In this document: piece after piece, positions 1 to 8,201 of the stretch | Position numbering within the stretch: the stretch's first letter is position 1 | Layout of the letters: each line of letters opens with the position of its first letter | Origin: Oscillospiraceae bacterium | Lineage (GTDB): Bacteria > Bacillota > Clostridia > Oscillospirales > Acutalibacteraceae | Length of the DNA: 64,000 nt | NCBI GenBank assembly: GCA_015066595.1 | Contig: SVNZ01000002.1 | Span: 186,001 to 250,000, forward strand | Direction of reading: 5' to 3' | Notes under the pieces: model-generated | Told to the model about the DNA's origin: nothing | The model's input: the letters and a program-made list of their open reading frames with translations, nothing else | Databases searched by the model: none | Position numbers and translations under genes: made by a program

Positions 1-439
1 TAGATGCACTGTGGTTTACAACAAGGTCGATAATAACAGAAATGCCACGCTTGTCGCATTCTGCCATAAATTTGTCAAAAATTTTGAGTGTACCAAACTC
101 AGGGTCAATATCAAAGTAGTCTTCAACATTATACTTATGATATGAATAAGATGGCATCATAGGTGACAGCCAGATACCGTCTATACCCAGATCGTCGCCA
201 CTGTTTGGATCCCCATCGTTGAGATAGTCAAGCTTTGAGATAATACCCTCGAAGTCGCCTGTTTCATCACCGTCCGAGTCACAGAAAGAGCCTATCCAAA
301 TCTGGTAGTATGTCCTGTATTTATCGTTTGATTTAAGCACTTCGTTAGTATCAACAGGGTCTCCTCCTGTGCTACAACCACACAATACACAAGACAATGT
401 AATGCATATTAGCAAAATAGCTGATATTACTTTTTTCAT
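1..439 (-). CDS. GH13 alpha-amylase family lipoprotein, 3' end outside the window
   Basis: Only the first 146 codons are inside the window. They encode a lipoprotein signal peptide ending in a lipobox (LCGC, Cys22), then the start of a GH13 barrel: a YQIWIGSF strand, a GIDGIWLSP segment and conserved region I (DLVVNH) near residue 140. Family members hydrolyse alpha-1,4-glucans, here presumably outside the cell and tethered to the membrane. It lies downstream of the MalEFG-type transporter on the same strand, which fits breakdown of starch or maltodextrin before import. The catalytic residues lie beyond the edge, so activity cannot be judged. Confidence 0.9.
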   Translation of the reverse strand, partial: MKKVISAILLICITLSCVLCGCSTGGDPVDTNEVLKSNDKYRTYYQIWIGSFCDSDGDETGDFEGIISKLDYLNDGDPNSGDDLGIDGIWLSPMMPSYSYHKYNVEDYFDIDPEFGTLKIFDKFMAECDKRGISVIIDLVVNHSAS

Positions 440-499
440 ATTATCAATCCCTTTTATCGCATTTAGTGGCATAAAATCAAAACGCCACCTGACTTCTAG

Positions 500-505
500 A
501 TTATA
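500..505 (-). promoter_or_regulatory. Extended -10 promoter for the amylase gene
   Basis: On the minus strand TATAAT is preceded by TGC, an extended -10, about 60 bp upstream of the amylase start. No good -35 is visible. With the terminator just upstream it suggests the amylase has its own promoter rather than relying on readthrough from malG. Confidence 0.45.
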
Positions 506-540
506 GCATAACTCATAACAAAATAAAAGCATTTTATAAA

Positions 541-569
541 AAGAAAAAGGGCGGATAAATCCGCCCTTT
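541..569 (-). terminator. Rho-independent terminator after malG
   Basis: The stem AAAGGGCGGA/TCCGCCCTTT has a four-base loop and is followed on the minus strand by a T-rich tract. It lies 11 bp beyond the malG stop codon and ends the MalEFG transcript. Confidence 0.85.
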
Positions 570-579
570 AAGGTGTTTA

Positions 580-1434
580 TTAACCCTTTACGCCACCGGC
601 TGTAACGCCCTCGACGTAGTAACGCTGCATGAACAAGAACAATATGGAGATAGGAACAGCAACAACAACGGAACCTGCAAGGAATCGCTTGAAGTAATTA
701 ACCTTAAATTCAAGTGATACCATTGTCTGCAGACCGATAGCAACTGTATAGTTATCACGCATATCGCCCATGATAATCTTAGCGAGGATGAAGTCAGTCC
801 ATGGACCGATGAAAGATGTCAAAACTGTGTAAACTACGATAGGCTTTGACATAGGGAGAATAATCTTCCAGAAAATCTGGTTACGTGTCGCACCGTCGAT
901 AGTCGCAGCTTCGTCGAGCGCACGAGGGATCGTATCAAAGAAGCCCTTAGAGATCTGATAACCAAGACCCGCACCGGCACTGTAACAGATAACAAGTGCA
1001 ACGAGTGTCTGAGTAAGGCCCATAGCCTTTAAGAGGTAGTAGATAGCGATCATTGTCATAAAACCAGGGAACATACCTAAGATCATACCAATGTTGATGA
1101 GAGGCTTTCTGGCTTTAAATCTAAGACGGCTGAAGCTGTAGCTTACCATAAGAACAGCGAGTGTTGAGATAATACAGCTGAATATCGCAACAACAAGTGT
1201 GTTCATAAACCATCTTGGGAAGTTAAGTGTAGCTGTGTCTGTGAACAGCTGAATGTAGTTCTTGAAAGAGTATGTCTTTGGCAAAAGATATGATACTGTT
1301 GCCAAGCCTTCATCTCTAAATGAGTGAAGAACAAGATAAATAAGTGGAGAAATCCAGATAAGACCGAGTACAGCAAGCAATGTGTAAACAAATGCGTTAG
1401 CGAGGCCTCTCTTGAGTTTATAACTTTTAATCAT
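580..1434 (-). CDS. malG: MalG-type carbohydrate ABC transporter permease
   Basis: This 284-residue inner-membrane permease has about six hydrophobic segments and the ABC permease EAA loop (EAATIDGATRNQIFWKIILP, near residues 175-195) that docks the ATPase. Its size and order match MalG. It overlaps malF by four bases (ATGA), which implies translational coupling. No ATPase gene lies nearby, as is common in Firmicutes where one shared MsmK-type ATPase serves several sugar importers. Maltodextrin specificity is inferred from the MalF-like partner and the flanking amylase; another alpha-glucan is possible. Confidence 0.9.
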   Translation of the reverse strand: MIKSYKLKRGLANAFVYTLLAVLGLIWISPLIYLVLHSFRDEGLATVSYLLPKTYSFKNYIQLFTDTATLNFPRWFMNTLVVAIFSCIISTLAVLMVSYSFSRLRFKARKPLINIGMILGMFPGFMTMIAIYYLLKAMGLTQTLVALVICYSAGAGLGYQISKGFFDTIPRALDEAATIDGATRNQIFWKIILPMSKPIVVYTVLTSFIGPWTDFILAKIIMGDMRDNYTVAIGLQTMVSLEFKVNYFKRFLAGSVVVAVPISILFLFMQRYYVEGVTAGGVKG

Positions 1435-2933
1435 GAGAATTCCTCCTCGTTCTTAGCAGATTTTGTAAGGTTGAATGTGACAAGTGAAAGTGTTGCACAA
1501 ACAATAAATACAAGGATACCAACAGCAGCCGCAAGGTTGTAGTCCTGAGAGTTCATAGTCAACTTAAAGAGCCATGTAACAAGAAGGTCTGTGTAGCCAG
1601 CCTGGTACAGGTTTTCTGTTGTTGGACCACCGTTAGTGAGAAGGTAGATAACGTTGAAGTTATTAACGTTACTGATAAAGTTTGTGATAAGGTATGGTGT
1701 TGTTACGAACAGCATATATGGTAGTGTGATACTAAAGAAAGATCTCACCGGACCAGCACCGTCGATAGTAGCACTCTCATAAAGGTCAGCAGGAATGTTC
1801 ATCAAAATACCTGATGTGATGAGAATGGTGTAAGGAATACCTATCCAGCAGTTAATAACAATAACCGTGATTCGAGCCACCAGAGCCGTGGAATTGAGGA
1901 ACAGAATTCCCTTGTCAATAATACCTAGGCTCATAAGTAACACGTTGATAGCACCATCTTCCTGGAGCATCTGGTTCATCAAAAGAAGTGTAACGAACTG
2001 TGGTACAGCTACTGTGATAACGAACAGAGTTCTCCATAAAGCCTTGAGCTTGATGCCTTTTTTATTTATCATAAGGGCTAAAATCATACCGAACAGATAG
2101 TTGAGTACTGTCGCAAAAATAGCCCAGATAATTGTCCATTTTGTAAGTTCAATAAATGTTGCACCCTTTGATGCACCCTCTGTCATAGCAAAAATCTCAG
2201 AGAATGTGTCAAAACCTACCCAAGTGAACAGCTTACCAGGAGCAAGGTGAGCCTTGTTGTAGTTTGTGAATGCAATCAAAATCATAAATATCAACGGCAA
2301 GATAGTAAATGCCGAGATAGTAAGAGTTGGGAATGCAAGCAGTGTGATGTGGAACTTGTGGTCGAGCAGCTCTTTAACTTCATTTTTAAATGAAATTGGT
2401 TTTTCGCCTGCAGCAACCTGCTGCTGAACCTGATAAGCTGACTTTGTGCTTGCAAAGTAAATTGCTAAGAAAATAGCAGTCAATACGATAGTAAGTACAC
2501 CGTAGAGAAGAATAAGCATAGAGTTGTCACCAGCCATAAGCTCGTAACCACCTGTTGCAGGATTCAGACCTAAGCCCTGCTCTACAGTACCGAGTGTTGG
2601 GAATTTCTCTAGATAGCCCCAACCAAAGAATACGATATAGGCTATGTAGGCAATCTCAATAACAAAGAACAGCAGACCTTTTATAACCTGTCCTTTAGCC
2701 ATATTGCCCGCACCCATTATAATGTAAGATACTTTAGTAGCCCAGTCACCTTTGATAAATCTTGATACATAACCGGCAACAGCCTTGCCGATACCCTTGA
2801 AGAACTTTACAAAGAAAGTTCCGATAGCAACAAAGAAAGCCTTGAGCTTTCCAGGGAATGCCTTCATAGCATTAGAGAAATTGTACCAAAATCTCTGGAA
2901 AGGATTGAGCTGCATATAATCAATGTATTTCAT
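1431..2933 (-). CDS. malF: MalF-type carbohydrate ABC transporter permease
   Basis: At 500 residues this is longer than an ordinary sugar permease (about 290-320) and matches MalF-like proteins with extra N-terminal membrane segments and a large extracytoplasmic stretch (roughly residues 110-150). The EAA loop reads ESATIDGAGPVRSFFSITLP near residues 385-405. The first 60 residues are basic and aromatic and look cytoplasmic. It pairs with the downstream malG and receives substrate from the upstream binding lipoprotein. The function is firm as a sugar importer subunit; the exact glucan is inferred. Confidence 0.9.
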   Translation of the reverse strand: MKYIDYMQLNPFQRFWYNFSNAMKAFPGKLKAFFVAIGTFFVKFFKGIGKAVAGYVSRFIKGDWATKVSYIIMGAGNMAKGQVIKGLLFFVIEIAYIAYIVFFGWGYLEKFPTLGTVEQGLGLNPATGGYELMAGDNSMLILLYGVLTIVLTAIFLAIYFASTKSAYQVQQQVAAGEKPISFKNEVKELLDHKFHITLLAFPTLTISAFTILPLIFMILIAFTNYNKAHLAPGKLFTWVGFDTFSEIFAMTEGASKGATFIELTKWTIIWAIFATVLNYLFGMILALMINKKGIKLKALWRTLFVITVAVPQFVTLLLMNQMLQEDGAINVLLMSLGIIDKGILFLNSTALVARITVIVINCWIGIPYTILITSGILMNIPADLYESATIDGAGPVRSFFSITLPYMLFVTTPYLITNFISNVNNFNVIYLLTNGGPTTENLYQAGYTDLLVTWLFKLTMNSQDYNLAAAVGILVFIVCATLSLVTFNLTKSAKNEEEFS

Positions 2934-2957
2934 CAGTTCACTTCCTCAATGTTCGAT

Positions 2958-3041
2958 GCAAGTATTGTGGAAGCAAGTACTTGCATCCAAAACACCACAT
3001 TTTAAAATGTGCGGTCAGACAGCCACGTAGGCTGCCTGACC
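2958..3041 (-). promoter_or_regulatory. Cluster of stem-loops between malE and malF
   Basis: Three inverted repeats sit in the roughly 150-bp spacer: ATGCAAGTA/TACTTGCAT near 2956-2986, CACATTTTAAAATGTG near 2995-3010, and a strong GC-rich hairpin at 3013-3041 (arms GGTCAG.CAGCC and GGCTG.CTGACC). None has an ideal T-tract. Such hairpins often stabilise the upstream binding-protein mRNA and lower permease expression; that role is inferred. Confidence 0.55.
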
Positions 3042-3084
3042 AAATAATTTAAGAAATTAAAGCAAAAAGTAGATTAGACTATGA

Positions 3085-4347
3085 TTATTCGTCTCTGATG
3101 TTCTTGATAGTCTTGTCTAAGAGAGCTGTGAGAGTCTCTGTGTCATACTTAGCGTCCTCTTTGAAGAGGTTGTTACCGAGGTTACCCATTGGATCCCAGA
3201 ATGTAGAAGCAATGTTTACCTGTGCAACAGAGTTAGCTGACTGCTCAAGGATAGCTGAGATAGCTGGGTTAGAAGTAACAACTTCGTTTGCAGCAGCAGC
3301 TGTGTTTGAAGGACCCCAAGAGATCTTTTCTGCACGCTCGAGCTGGCAAGCTTCGCCAGAGAGGTAGTCAGCGAGAAGCTGAGCAGCGTTAGGGAACTTA
3401 GACATAGCGTTTACACCGATGAGCTTGTAACCATGCATAGAGATGATCTGCTTGTCTGTGCCGTTTACGTTGATTGTAGGAAGCTTAGCAGCACCATAGT
3501 TCTCACCAAGGATAGATGATACTGTAGCAGCGTTCCAGCTACCGTCGATACCAGCAGCAACTGTTGATGGATCTTCAGCAAGACCTGCAGAGATCTTAGC
3601 AGGATCTGTTGCAAAGAAGATGTCACTGTACTCGTGGAAGAGCTTAGCGAAAGCTTCGAGAGTAGCAACTACTTCAGCCTCGTCATACTCGTTGAACTTC
3701 TGGATATCGTTGTCCTCGCCCTCAAGACCTTCGATTGTAAGGCCGCCTGTGAATGGGAACATACATGAGTAGAAACCGTTACCAGCGTCTACGATGAACT
3801 TCTTACCAGCTTTACGGCAAGCTTCGAATACGCCCTCAAGAGTCTGAGCATCTTCATCAGATACTAAAGACTTGTCATATACGAGGTAGTAACCGTTGTC
3901 GCCTGTCTCTGGATAAGCGAGAAGGATGTCGTTTAATGTAGCAGCAGCGATTGAAGCTTCAGAGTTTCTCTCTGTAACATCAGCAGCAAGGTTTGTGTTT
4001 ACTGGCATGATAACGCCTGCATCGTTGAGTCTGTTGAGCTGGTCGCATGCAAAGCTGAATACGTCAGCAGCAGCCTCTGGGTCGTTAAGAAGGTTAGTAG
4101 CAGCATCGCCTTCGCCCTGTGCTACAACTTCGATTGTGATGCCAGCATCTGGATACTGAGCAATAAATGCATCACACTGTGTCTTGAATACATCAAGAGC
4201 TGCGTCTGGTGCCCATACTTTAAGAGTAGCACCTGCTTCTGGCTCGAGTGCTGTTGCACCGCCTTTGTTGCCTGCTTCGCCGTTACAGCCTACAAATAAT
4301 GTAGCCATCATAACAACAGCGATAATCATAGCTAAAATTCTTTTCAT
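3085..4347 (-). CDS. malE: Sugar ABC transporter substrate-binding lipoprotein (MalE-like)
   Basis: The start is set at the ATG preceded by AGGAAA; a longer upstream frame lacks a ribosome site. The 420-residue product has a lipoprotein signal peptide with lipobox LFVGC (Cys21) followed by an SBP_bac_1/8-type solute-binding protein. It would sit on the outer face of the membrane and hand oligosaccharide to the MalF/MalG pair encoded next. Alanine-rich helices and the overall length (about 400 mature residues) are usual for maltodextrin binders. It is the first gene of the operon, behind its own promoter and a candidate repressor site. Confidence 0.9.
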   Translation of the reverse strand: MKRILAMIIAVVMMATLFVGCNGEAGNKGGATALEPEAGATLKVWAPDAALDVFKTQCDAFIAQYPDAGITIEVVAQGEGDAATNLLNDPEAAADVFSFACDQLNRLNDAGVIMPVNTNLAADVTERNSEASIAAATLNDILLAYPETGDNGYYLVYDKSLVSDEDAQTLEGVFEACRKAGKKFIVDAGNGFYSCMFPFTGGLTIEGLEGEDNDIQKFNEYDEAEVVATLEAFAKLFHEYSDIFFATDPAKISAGLAEDPSTVAAGIDGSWNAATVSSILGENYGAAKLPTINVNGTDKQIISMHGYKLIGVNAMSKFPNAAQLLADYLSGEACQLERAEKISWGPSNTAAAANEVVTSNPAISAILEQSANSVAQVNIASTFWDPMGNLGNNLFKEDAKYDTETLTALLDKTIKNIRDE

Positions 4348-4409
4348 AGTCGGATTTCCTTTCTTAAAAATTTTTCTTGCCGAGTGTAACTCGGATAGTG
4401 TCAGTAACC

Positions 4410-4428
4410 GTCGCAAATCCGTTTCGAC
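4410..4428 (-). promoter_or_regulatory. Candidate LacI-family operator upstream of malE
   Basis: A 19-bp imperfect palindrome with arms GTCGCAAA and TTTCGAC lies between the predicted malE transcription start and the malE ATG. Its shape resembles LacI/GalR-family (MalR-like) operators. A repressor here would block elongation. No LacI-type gene is present in the window, so this is inferred from symmetry and position only. Confidence 0.4.
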
Positions 4429-4450
4429 AGCACTATATCACTGTACATAA

Positions 4451-4480
4451 ATTTTATCATATGCAAACTGCTTTTTTCAA
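4451..4480 (-). promoter_or_regulatory. malE promoter
   Basis: On the minus strand TTGAAA (plus 4475-4480) and TAAAAT (plus 4451-4456) are 18 bp apart, with TG one base before the -10 (extended -10). The rest of the 523-bp gap between malE and murE is AT-rich. It holds only this promoter, the operator-like palindrome and the opposite murE promoter. Confidence 0.6.
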
Positions 4481-4773
4481 CTCCCTTTGTACTTTTTATC
4501 TAAAACAATAAAATCTTAGACTTGTTTTGGTGATTTTGACAACGGTTTTTCTAACAATTAGATATTATGCACAAACCGCTGTAGTTGTTTTTGTCGATGT
4601 TGCCGAAACCACATTTGTGCAATTTGTCAGTCGAGTTTCTAATTTTTGGGTCGATAGGTTACAGCAAATTCATCTTTTATTCCATTTTAGAATTATAGCA
4701 ACTATTTTTCACAACTTCTCGTTTTTTTAGTGTATTTTTACCAAATCACCTTCTTCCGCTTTCTTTTTTTGGT

Positions 4774-4802
4774 TTGACATAAACTTAAAATTGATATACT
4801 AT
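4774..4802 (+). promoter_or_regulatory. Promoter for the murE gene
   Basis: A perfect -35 (TTGACA, 4774-4779) is followed after 17 bp by TACTAT (4797-4802); TATACT two bases upstream is an alternative -10. The leader is about 60 nt and ends in a GGAGG ribosome site before the ATG. Confidence 0.6.
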
Positions 4803-4870
4803 AACATATAATAATATATATTCTACTATACTCTCAGACATAACTTTGAGATTAACATTGGAGGCAAATT

Positions 4871-6331
4871 ATGAAACTTAGACAACTGCTGTCCCTTTGT
4901 GAATACACTGTACTTTGCGGTGAGCTCGACATCGACATCGCCGACGTTATCTATGACTCACGCAAGGTCACAAAAGGCTGTGCTTTCGTGTGCTTAAAAG
5001 GCTTTAACGTTGATGGTCACAAGTTTATACCGGACGCTCTTGAAAAGGGCGCTACCGCTCTTGTAGTTGAAGACGACGTCACAGCACCACAGGGCATTAC
5101 AGTCATCAAAGTAAAAAACACTCGTGTTGCTCTTGCAAAAATGAGTGTCGAGTACTTCTCTCACCCTGCAGATGAGCTCAAGACTATCGCTATCACAGGC
5201 ACAAAAGGAAAAACCACAACTGTAGCGATGATTCGCTCTATTCTCGAGAAAGCAGGTATCAAAACCGCTACTATCGGTACTTTAGGTATTGTTATTGATA
5301 ACCAGATTTACAAAACTAACAACACCACCCCTGAATCATACGAAATTCAGCAAGCTATGCGTAAAATGGTGAACGAAGGCTGCAAAGCTATGGTTATCGA
5401 AGCTTCCTCCTTGGGTCTGAAATGGCACCGTACAGACGGTATCGTATTCGATTACGGTGTGTTCACTAACTTCTCTAATGACCACATCGGCGAAGCTGAG
5501 CACAAGAATATGGAAGAGTACCTCTACTGCAAGAGCTTACTGTTCAAGCAGTGCAAGGTAGGTCTTATCAACTGCGATGATGACAACTTCAAGAATGTTA
5601 TCAAAGACCACACTTGCGAAGTTGAAACATACGGTTTTTCTCCTGACGCTGATATCGTTGCTCACGATGATACTCTTATCGCAAGACCAGGCTACATCGG
5701 TGTGCATTTTGATACAACAGGAGAGAAAGAGCTGTCTGTTGACGTCGCTATTCCGGGCAGGTTCTCTGTATATAACGCACTCGCTGCTATTTCTGTATGT
5801 CGCCACTTTGATTTAACCGACAAAGATATCTTAGACGGTCTCAACGAAGTCAAAGTCAAAGGCAGAGTAGAGGCTGTCCCTGTTGTAGGCGACTACACTA
5901 TCCTCATCGACTATGCTCACAATGCGCTTTCTATGGAGAACATTCTCACAACTCTCAAAGAGTATAAACCTACTAGACTTGTCACTATGTTCGGCGCAGG
6001 TGGCGACAGACCAAAGGTCCGCAGATATGAAATGGGCGAAGTCTCCGGCAGACTGTCTGATTTGTCTGTTATCACAGAAGACAACTCCCGTTTTGAAGAC
6101 GTTATGGATATTATAGAGGATATCAAGGTCGGCATTCATAAAACCGACGGTGAGTATGTCGTTATTCCTAACCGAGTAGATGCTATTCGTTACTGTATCG
6201 AAAACGCTCAGAAAGGCGACATCATCGTGCTCGCAGGTAAAGGCCACGAAGACTATCAGGAAATCCGTGGTGTCAAATACCATATGGACGAACGCGAAAT
6301 CATCGCTGATATTTTTGACAGCTTAAGCTAA
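4871..6331 (+). CDS. murE: MurE-type UDP-MurNAc-tripeptide ligase
   Basis: This 486-residue Mur ligase has the usual three domains: an N-terminal UDP-binding domain (DSRKVTKG), a central ATPase with P-loop GTKGKTTT near residue 113, and a C-terminal ligand domain. MurE adds the third amino acid (usually meso-diaminopimelate) to UDP-MurNAc-Ala-Glu in the cytoplasm. The substrate-recognition motif reads DNSR rather than the usual DNPR: the DAP-contacting arginine is kept and the proline lost. The P-loop carries Lys instead of the common Asn (GTNGKTT). It is not in a dcw cluster, so it may be a second, divergent MurE. Confidence 0.85.
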   Translation: MKLRQLLSLCEYTVLCGELDIDIADVIYDSRKVTKGCAFVCLKGFNVDGHKFIPDALEKGATALVVEDDVTAPQGITVIKVKNTRVALAKMSVEYFSHPADELKTIAITGTKGKTTTVAMIRSILEKAGIKTATIGTLGIVIDNQIYKTNNTTPESYEIQQAMRKMVNEGCKAMVIEASSLGLKWHRTDGIVFDYGVFTNFSNDHIGEAEHKNMEEYLYCKSLLFKQCKVGLINCDDDNFKNVIKDHTCEVETYGFSPDADIVAHDDTLIARPGYIGVHFDTTGEKELSVDVAIPGRFSVYNALAAISVCRHFDLTDKDILDGLNEVKVKGRVEAVPVVGDYTILIDYAHNALSMENILTTLKEYKPTRLVTMFGAGGDRPKVRRYEMGEVSGRLSDLSVITEDNSRFEDVMDIIEDIKVGIHKTDGEYVVIPNRVDAIRYCIENAQKGDIIVLAGKGHEDYQEIRGVKYHMDEREIIADIFDSLS

Positions 6332-6342
6332 AGGAGCACGCT

Positions 6343-6717
6343 ATGTCCATTCAAGAATCAGGTGAAATGTATCTTGAGTCCATTCTCGTCTTATCAAAAG
6401 AAAAACCATCTGTCCGTGCGATAGATCTGAGCGAATATATGGGGTTTTCCAAACCCAGTGTGAGTCGTGCACTCTCACTGCTCAAAAGCGGGGGGTTTGT
6501 CACAGTATCCGAGCATGGTTTTCTCTCTTTGACCGATGACGGTAAAGCTATTGCAGAGAAAATCTACGAGCGACACACAGTGCTTTCAAACTACCTCACC
6601 CTTATCGGAGTTGACAAAGACACTGCATCTAAAGATGCGTGCAAAATGGAGCACGTCATCTCTGATAAGTCTTTTGAAGCTATCAAAAATCAAATCTGTA
6701 AACTTAACATAAAATAA
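6343..6717 (+). CDS. DtxR/MntR-family metal-dependent regulator
   Basis: The 124-residue protein has an N-terminal winged helix (SVRAIDLSEYMGFSKPSVSRALSLL is the region, near residues 22-47) and a helical dimerisation part with CKMEHVIS near residue 105, the layout of short DtxR-family proteins without an SH3 domain. Members sense Fe2+ or Mn2+ and repress uptake genes. It starts 11 bp after murE with an AGGAGC ribosome site, so it is co-transcribed. Its targets are not evident; mntP lies 42 kb away. Confidence 0.85.
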   Translation: MSIQESGEMYLESILVLSKEKPSVRAIDLSEYMGFSKPSVSRALSLLKSGGFVTVSEHGFLSLTDDGKAIAEKIYERHTVLSNYLTLIGVDKDTASKDACKMEHVISDKSFEAIKNQICKLNIK

Positions 6718-6721
6718 AGAT

Positions 6722-6747
6722 GTGCACCCATAAAGGGTGCACTTTTT
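6722..6747 (+). terminator. Terminator after the DtxR gene
   Basis: A perfect stem GTGCACCC/GGGTGCAC with a five-base loop is followed by TTTTT. It sits between the regulator and the nitroreductase, only 17 bp before the latter's ATG, so it may be partial and tune downstream expression. Confidence 0.8.
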
Positions 6748-6764
6748 GTAAAAGGAGCAAAAAT

Positions 6765-7292
6765 ATGAACTTCTCAGAAATTGCACAAAACCGCCAGTCG
6801 TGCCGAAGCTTTAACCCTCAGAAAGCTGTAGAAAAAGAAAAGCTTGACGCTATACTTGACACTGCTATACTTTCACCTTCTGCGTGCAACGGTCAGCCAT
6901 ATCATCTGACCGTGTGTACAAACAGCACAGCAAAACAGGTCGCAAAAGCAACTCAATCAATGGGTATGAACAAATTCACAACAAACGCACCTGTTATGCT
7001 CGTCATATCCGAAAAGCCATACGTCAAAACTGCCGCTGTCGGTGCAAAATTTAAGAACAACGATTATCGCTCAATCGACATCGGGATCGTGTGTTCGCAC
7101 ATCGTATGTATGGCAACTGAGCTATCACTCTCGACTTGCATCTTAGGCTGGTTTGATGACAAAAAAATCAGAGAGCTTTGCGATTTAGATGAACCTGTTA
7201 GACTTGTAATCGCCTTGGGCTACTGTAGTGACGATGATAAACTCAGAACCAAAAAGCGTAAATCGCTTGACGAAATAGTAAGTTTCAAATAA
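6765..7292 (+). CDS. Nitroreductase family protein
   Basis: The start is the ATG behind AAAGGAG; the longer reading frame runs through the terminator hairpin. The 175-residue product has the family N-terminus (NRQSCRSF, arginines for FMN phosphate), a SPSACNGQPYH loop and a C-terminal LGYCSDD segment, so it should bind FMN and use NAD(P)H to reduce nitro or quinone compounds in the cytoplasm. The physiological substrate is unknown. It is probably the last gene of the murE transcript. Confidence 0.85.
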   Translation: MNFSEIAQNRQSCRSFNPQKAVEKEKLDAILDTAILSPSACNGQPYHLTVCTNSTAKQVAKATQSMGMNKFTTNAPVMLVISEKPYVKTAAVGAKFKNNDYRSIDIGIVCSHIVCMATELSLSTCILGWFDDKKIRELCDLDEPVRLVIALGYCSDDDKLRTKKRKSLDEIVSFK

Positions 7293-7297
7293 AAAGA

Positions 7298-7322
7298 GCT
7301 CCTGTTTTTACAGGAGCCTTTT
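7298..7322. terminator. Bidirectional terminator between nitroreductase and mscS
   Basis: The stem GCTCCTG/CAGGAGC has T-rich sequence on its 3' side in both orientations and lies between two convergent genes. Confidence 0.8.
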
Positions 7323-7330
7323 GCTTTTGA

Positions 7331-8116
7331 TCACTTATTATCAATCATATGAACATCAATGCGCTGAAACGGAATATCTACCTTGTCTTCTTTGAAGCTG
7401 TCACGTATCTTTTCTGTCATATTAAAATATACATCCCAGTAGTCCTCGGTCTTGCACCATACTCGCACAGCTAAATTCACACAGCTGTCAGAATACTCAG
7501 CTACTCTTACAAAAACTTCGCCTTTGTCTAGAGCGATTTTCTCTTCCTTTTGAGCTGCTTTGAGCACAGATTTTTTAGCAAGCTCGACATCGTTATCATA
7601 GCTTATAGGAATAGTAAGATCAACTCGTCTGTACTCTTCCTTTGTATAGTTGATGACATTGTCTGACGAAAGCATACCGTTAGGAATAACAACAGTTTTG
7701 TTGTCAGGAGTGATGAGCGTTGTCTGTAAGATATCAATCTGCTTTACGACACCCGACTTGTCACCCATTTCGATGAAGTCGCCTGTAACAAACGGATGTG
7801 TTATAAGAAGCACTATACCACCTGCTAAGTTTCCCAAGCTGTCTTTTAATGCAAGTGCTACCGCAGCACCCGCAGCAGAAAAGCCAGCGATAAGACCTGT
7901 GGTCGAAATACCCGCAGTAGACAATGCACAAATAAGTATCAGCACTATGCCTACGATGTTGATAGTCTTGACAAAAAACTTCTGCAAGGATATATCAAGC
8001 TTCGTCTTTGACATTGCTTTTTCGACGATTTTTGACACAATAAGCAGAGCTATAAGACCTAAGATAAAAACAGCTACTGCCAGAATTATCGGATGTTCAT
8101 TTAAAAAATCAAACAT
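7331..8116 (-). CDS. mscS: Small-conductance mechanosensitive channel (MscS family)
   Basis: The 261-residue protein has three predicted membrane helices (about residues 12-32, 48-70 and 75-105). The third is the glycine/alanine-rich pore helix (GLIAGFSAAGAAVALALKD). A beta domain follows (GDFIEMGDKSGVVKQID) and then a C-terminal alpha/beta domain. This is the standard MscS layout: it opens under membrane tension and releases solutes during osmotic downshock. It is a single gene, divergent from the repair gene, with an AGGGAGAGG ribosome site. Confidence 0.92.
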   Translation of the reverse strand: MFDFLNEHPIILAVAVFILGLIALLIVSKIVEKAMSKTKLDISLQKFFVKTINIVGIVLILICALSTAGISTTGLIAGFSAAGAAVALALKDSLGNLAGGIVLLITHPFVTGDFIEMGDKSGVVKQIDILQTTLITPDNKTVVIPNGMLSSDNVINYTKEEYRRVDLTIPISYDNDVELAKKSVLKAAQKEEKIALDKGEVFVRVAEYSDSCVNLAVRVWCKTEDYWDVYFNMTEKIRDSFKEDKVDIPFQRIDVHMIDNK

Positions 8117-8166
8117 AAAAAACCTCTCCCTAACATTTTATTCAGTATAGCACATAATAAACTATA

Positions 8167-8195
8167 TTGAAAGTAAAAATCAAGTATGCTATACT
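8167..8195 (+). promoter_or_regulatory. Promoter giving a probable leaderless mRNA
   Basis: TTGAAA (8167-8172) and TATACT (8190-8195) are 17 bp apart. The ATG of the next gene begins six bases after the -10, where transcription would start, and no Shine-Dalgarno sequence precedes it. Confidence 0.65.
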
Positions 8196-8201
8196 GCTTT
8201 T

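Noticed and set aside
3085-4416. Longer start for the sugar-binding protein
   Set aside because: The extra 23 codons would precede the signal peptide and cover the operator-like palindrome; the internal ATG has the ribosome site.
5537-6283. Long minus-strand reading frames inside murE
   Set aside because: They mirror the coding strand of a clear Mur ligase, have no ribosome sites and encode no recognisable domain. The same holds for the opposite-strand frames within asnB, the phosphate cotransporter and the restriction gene.
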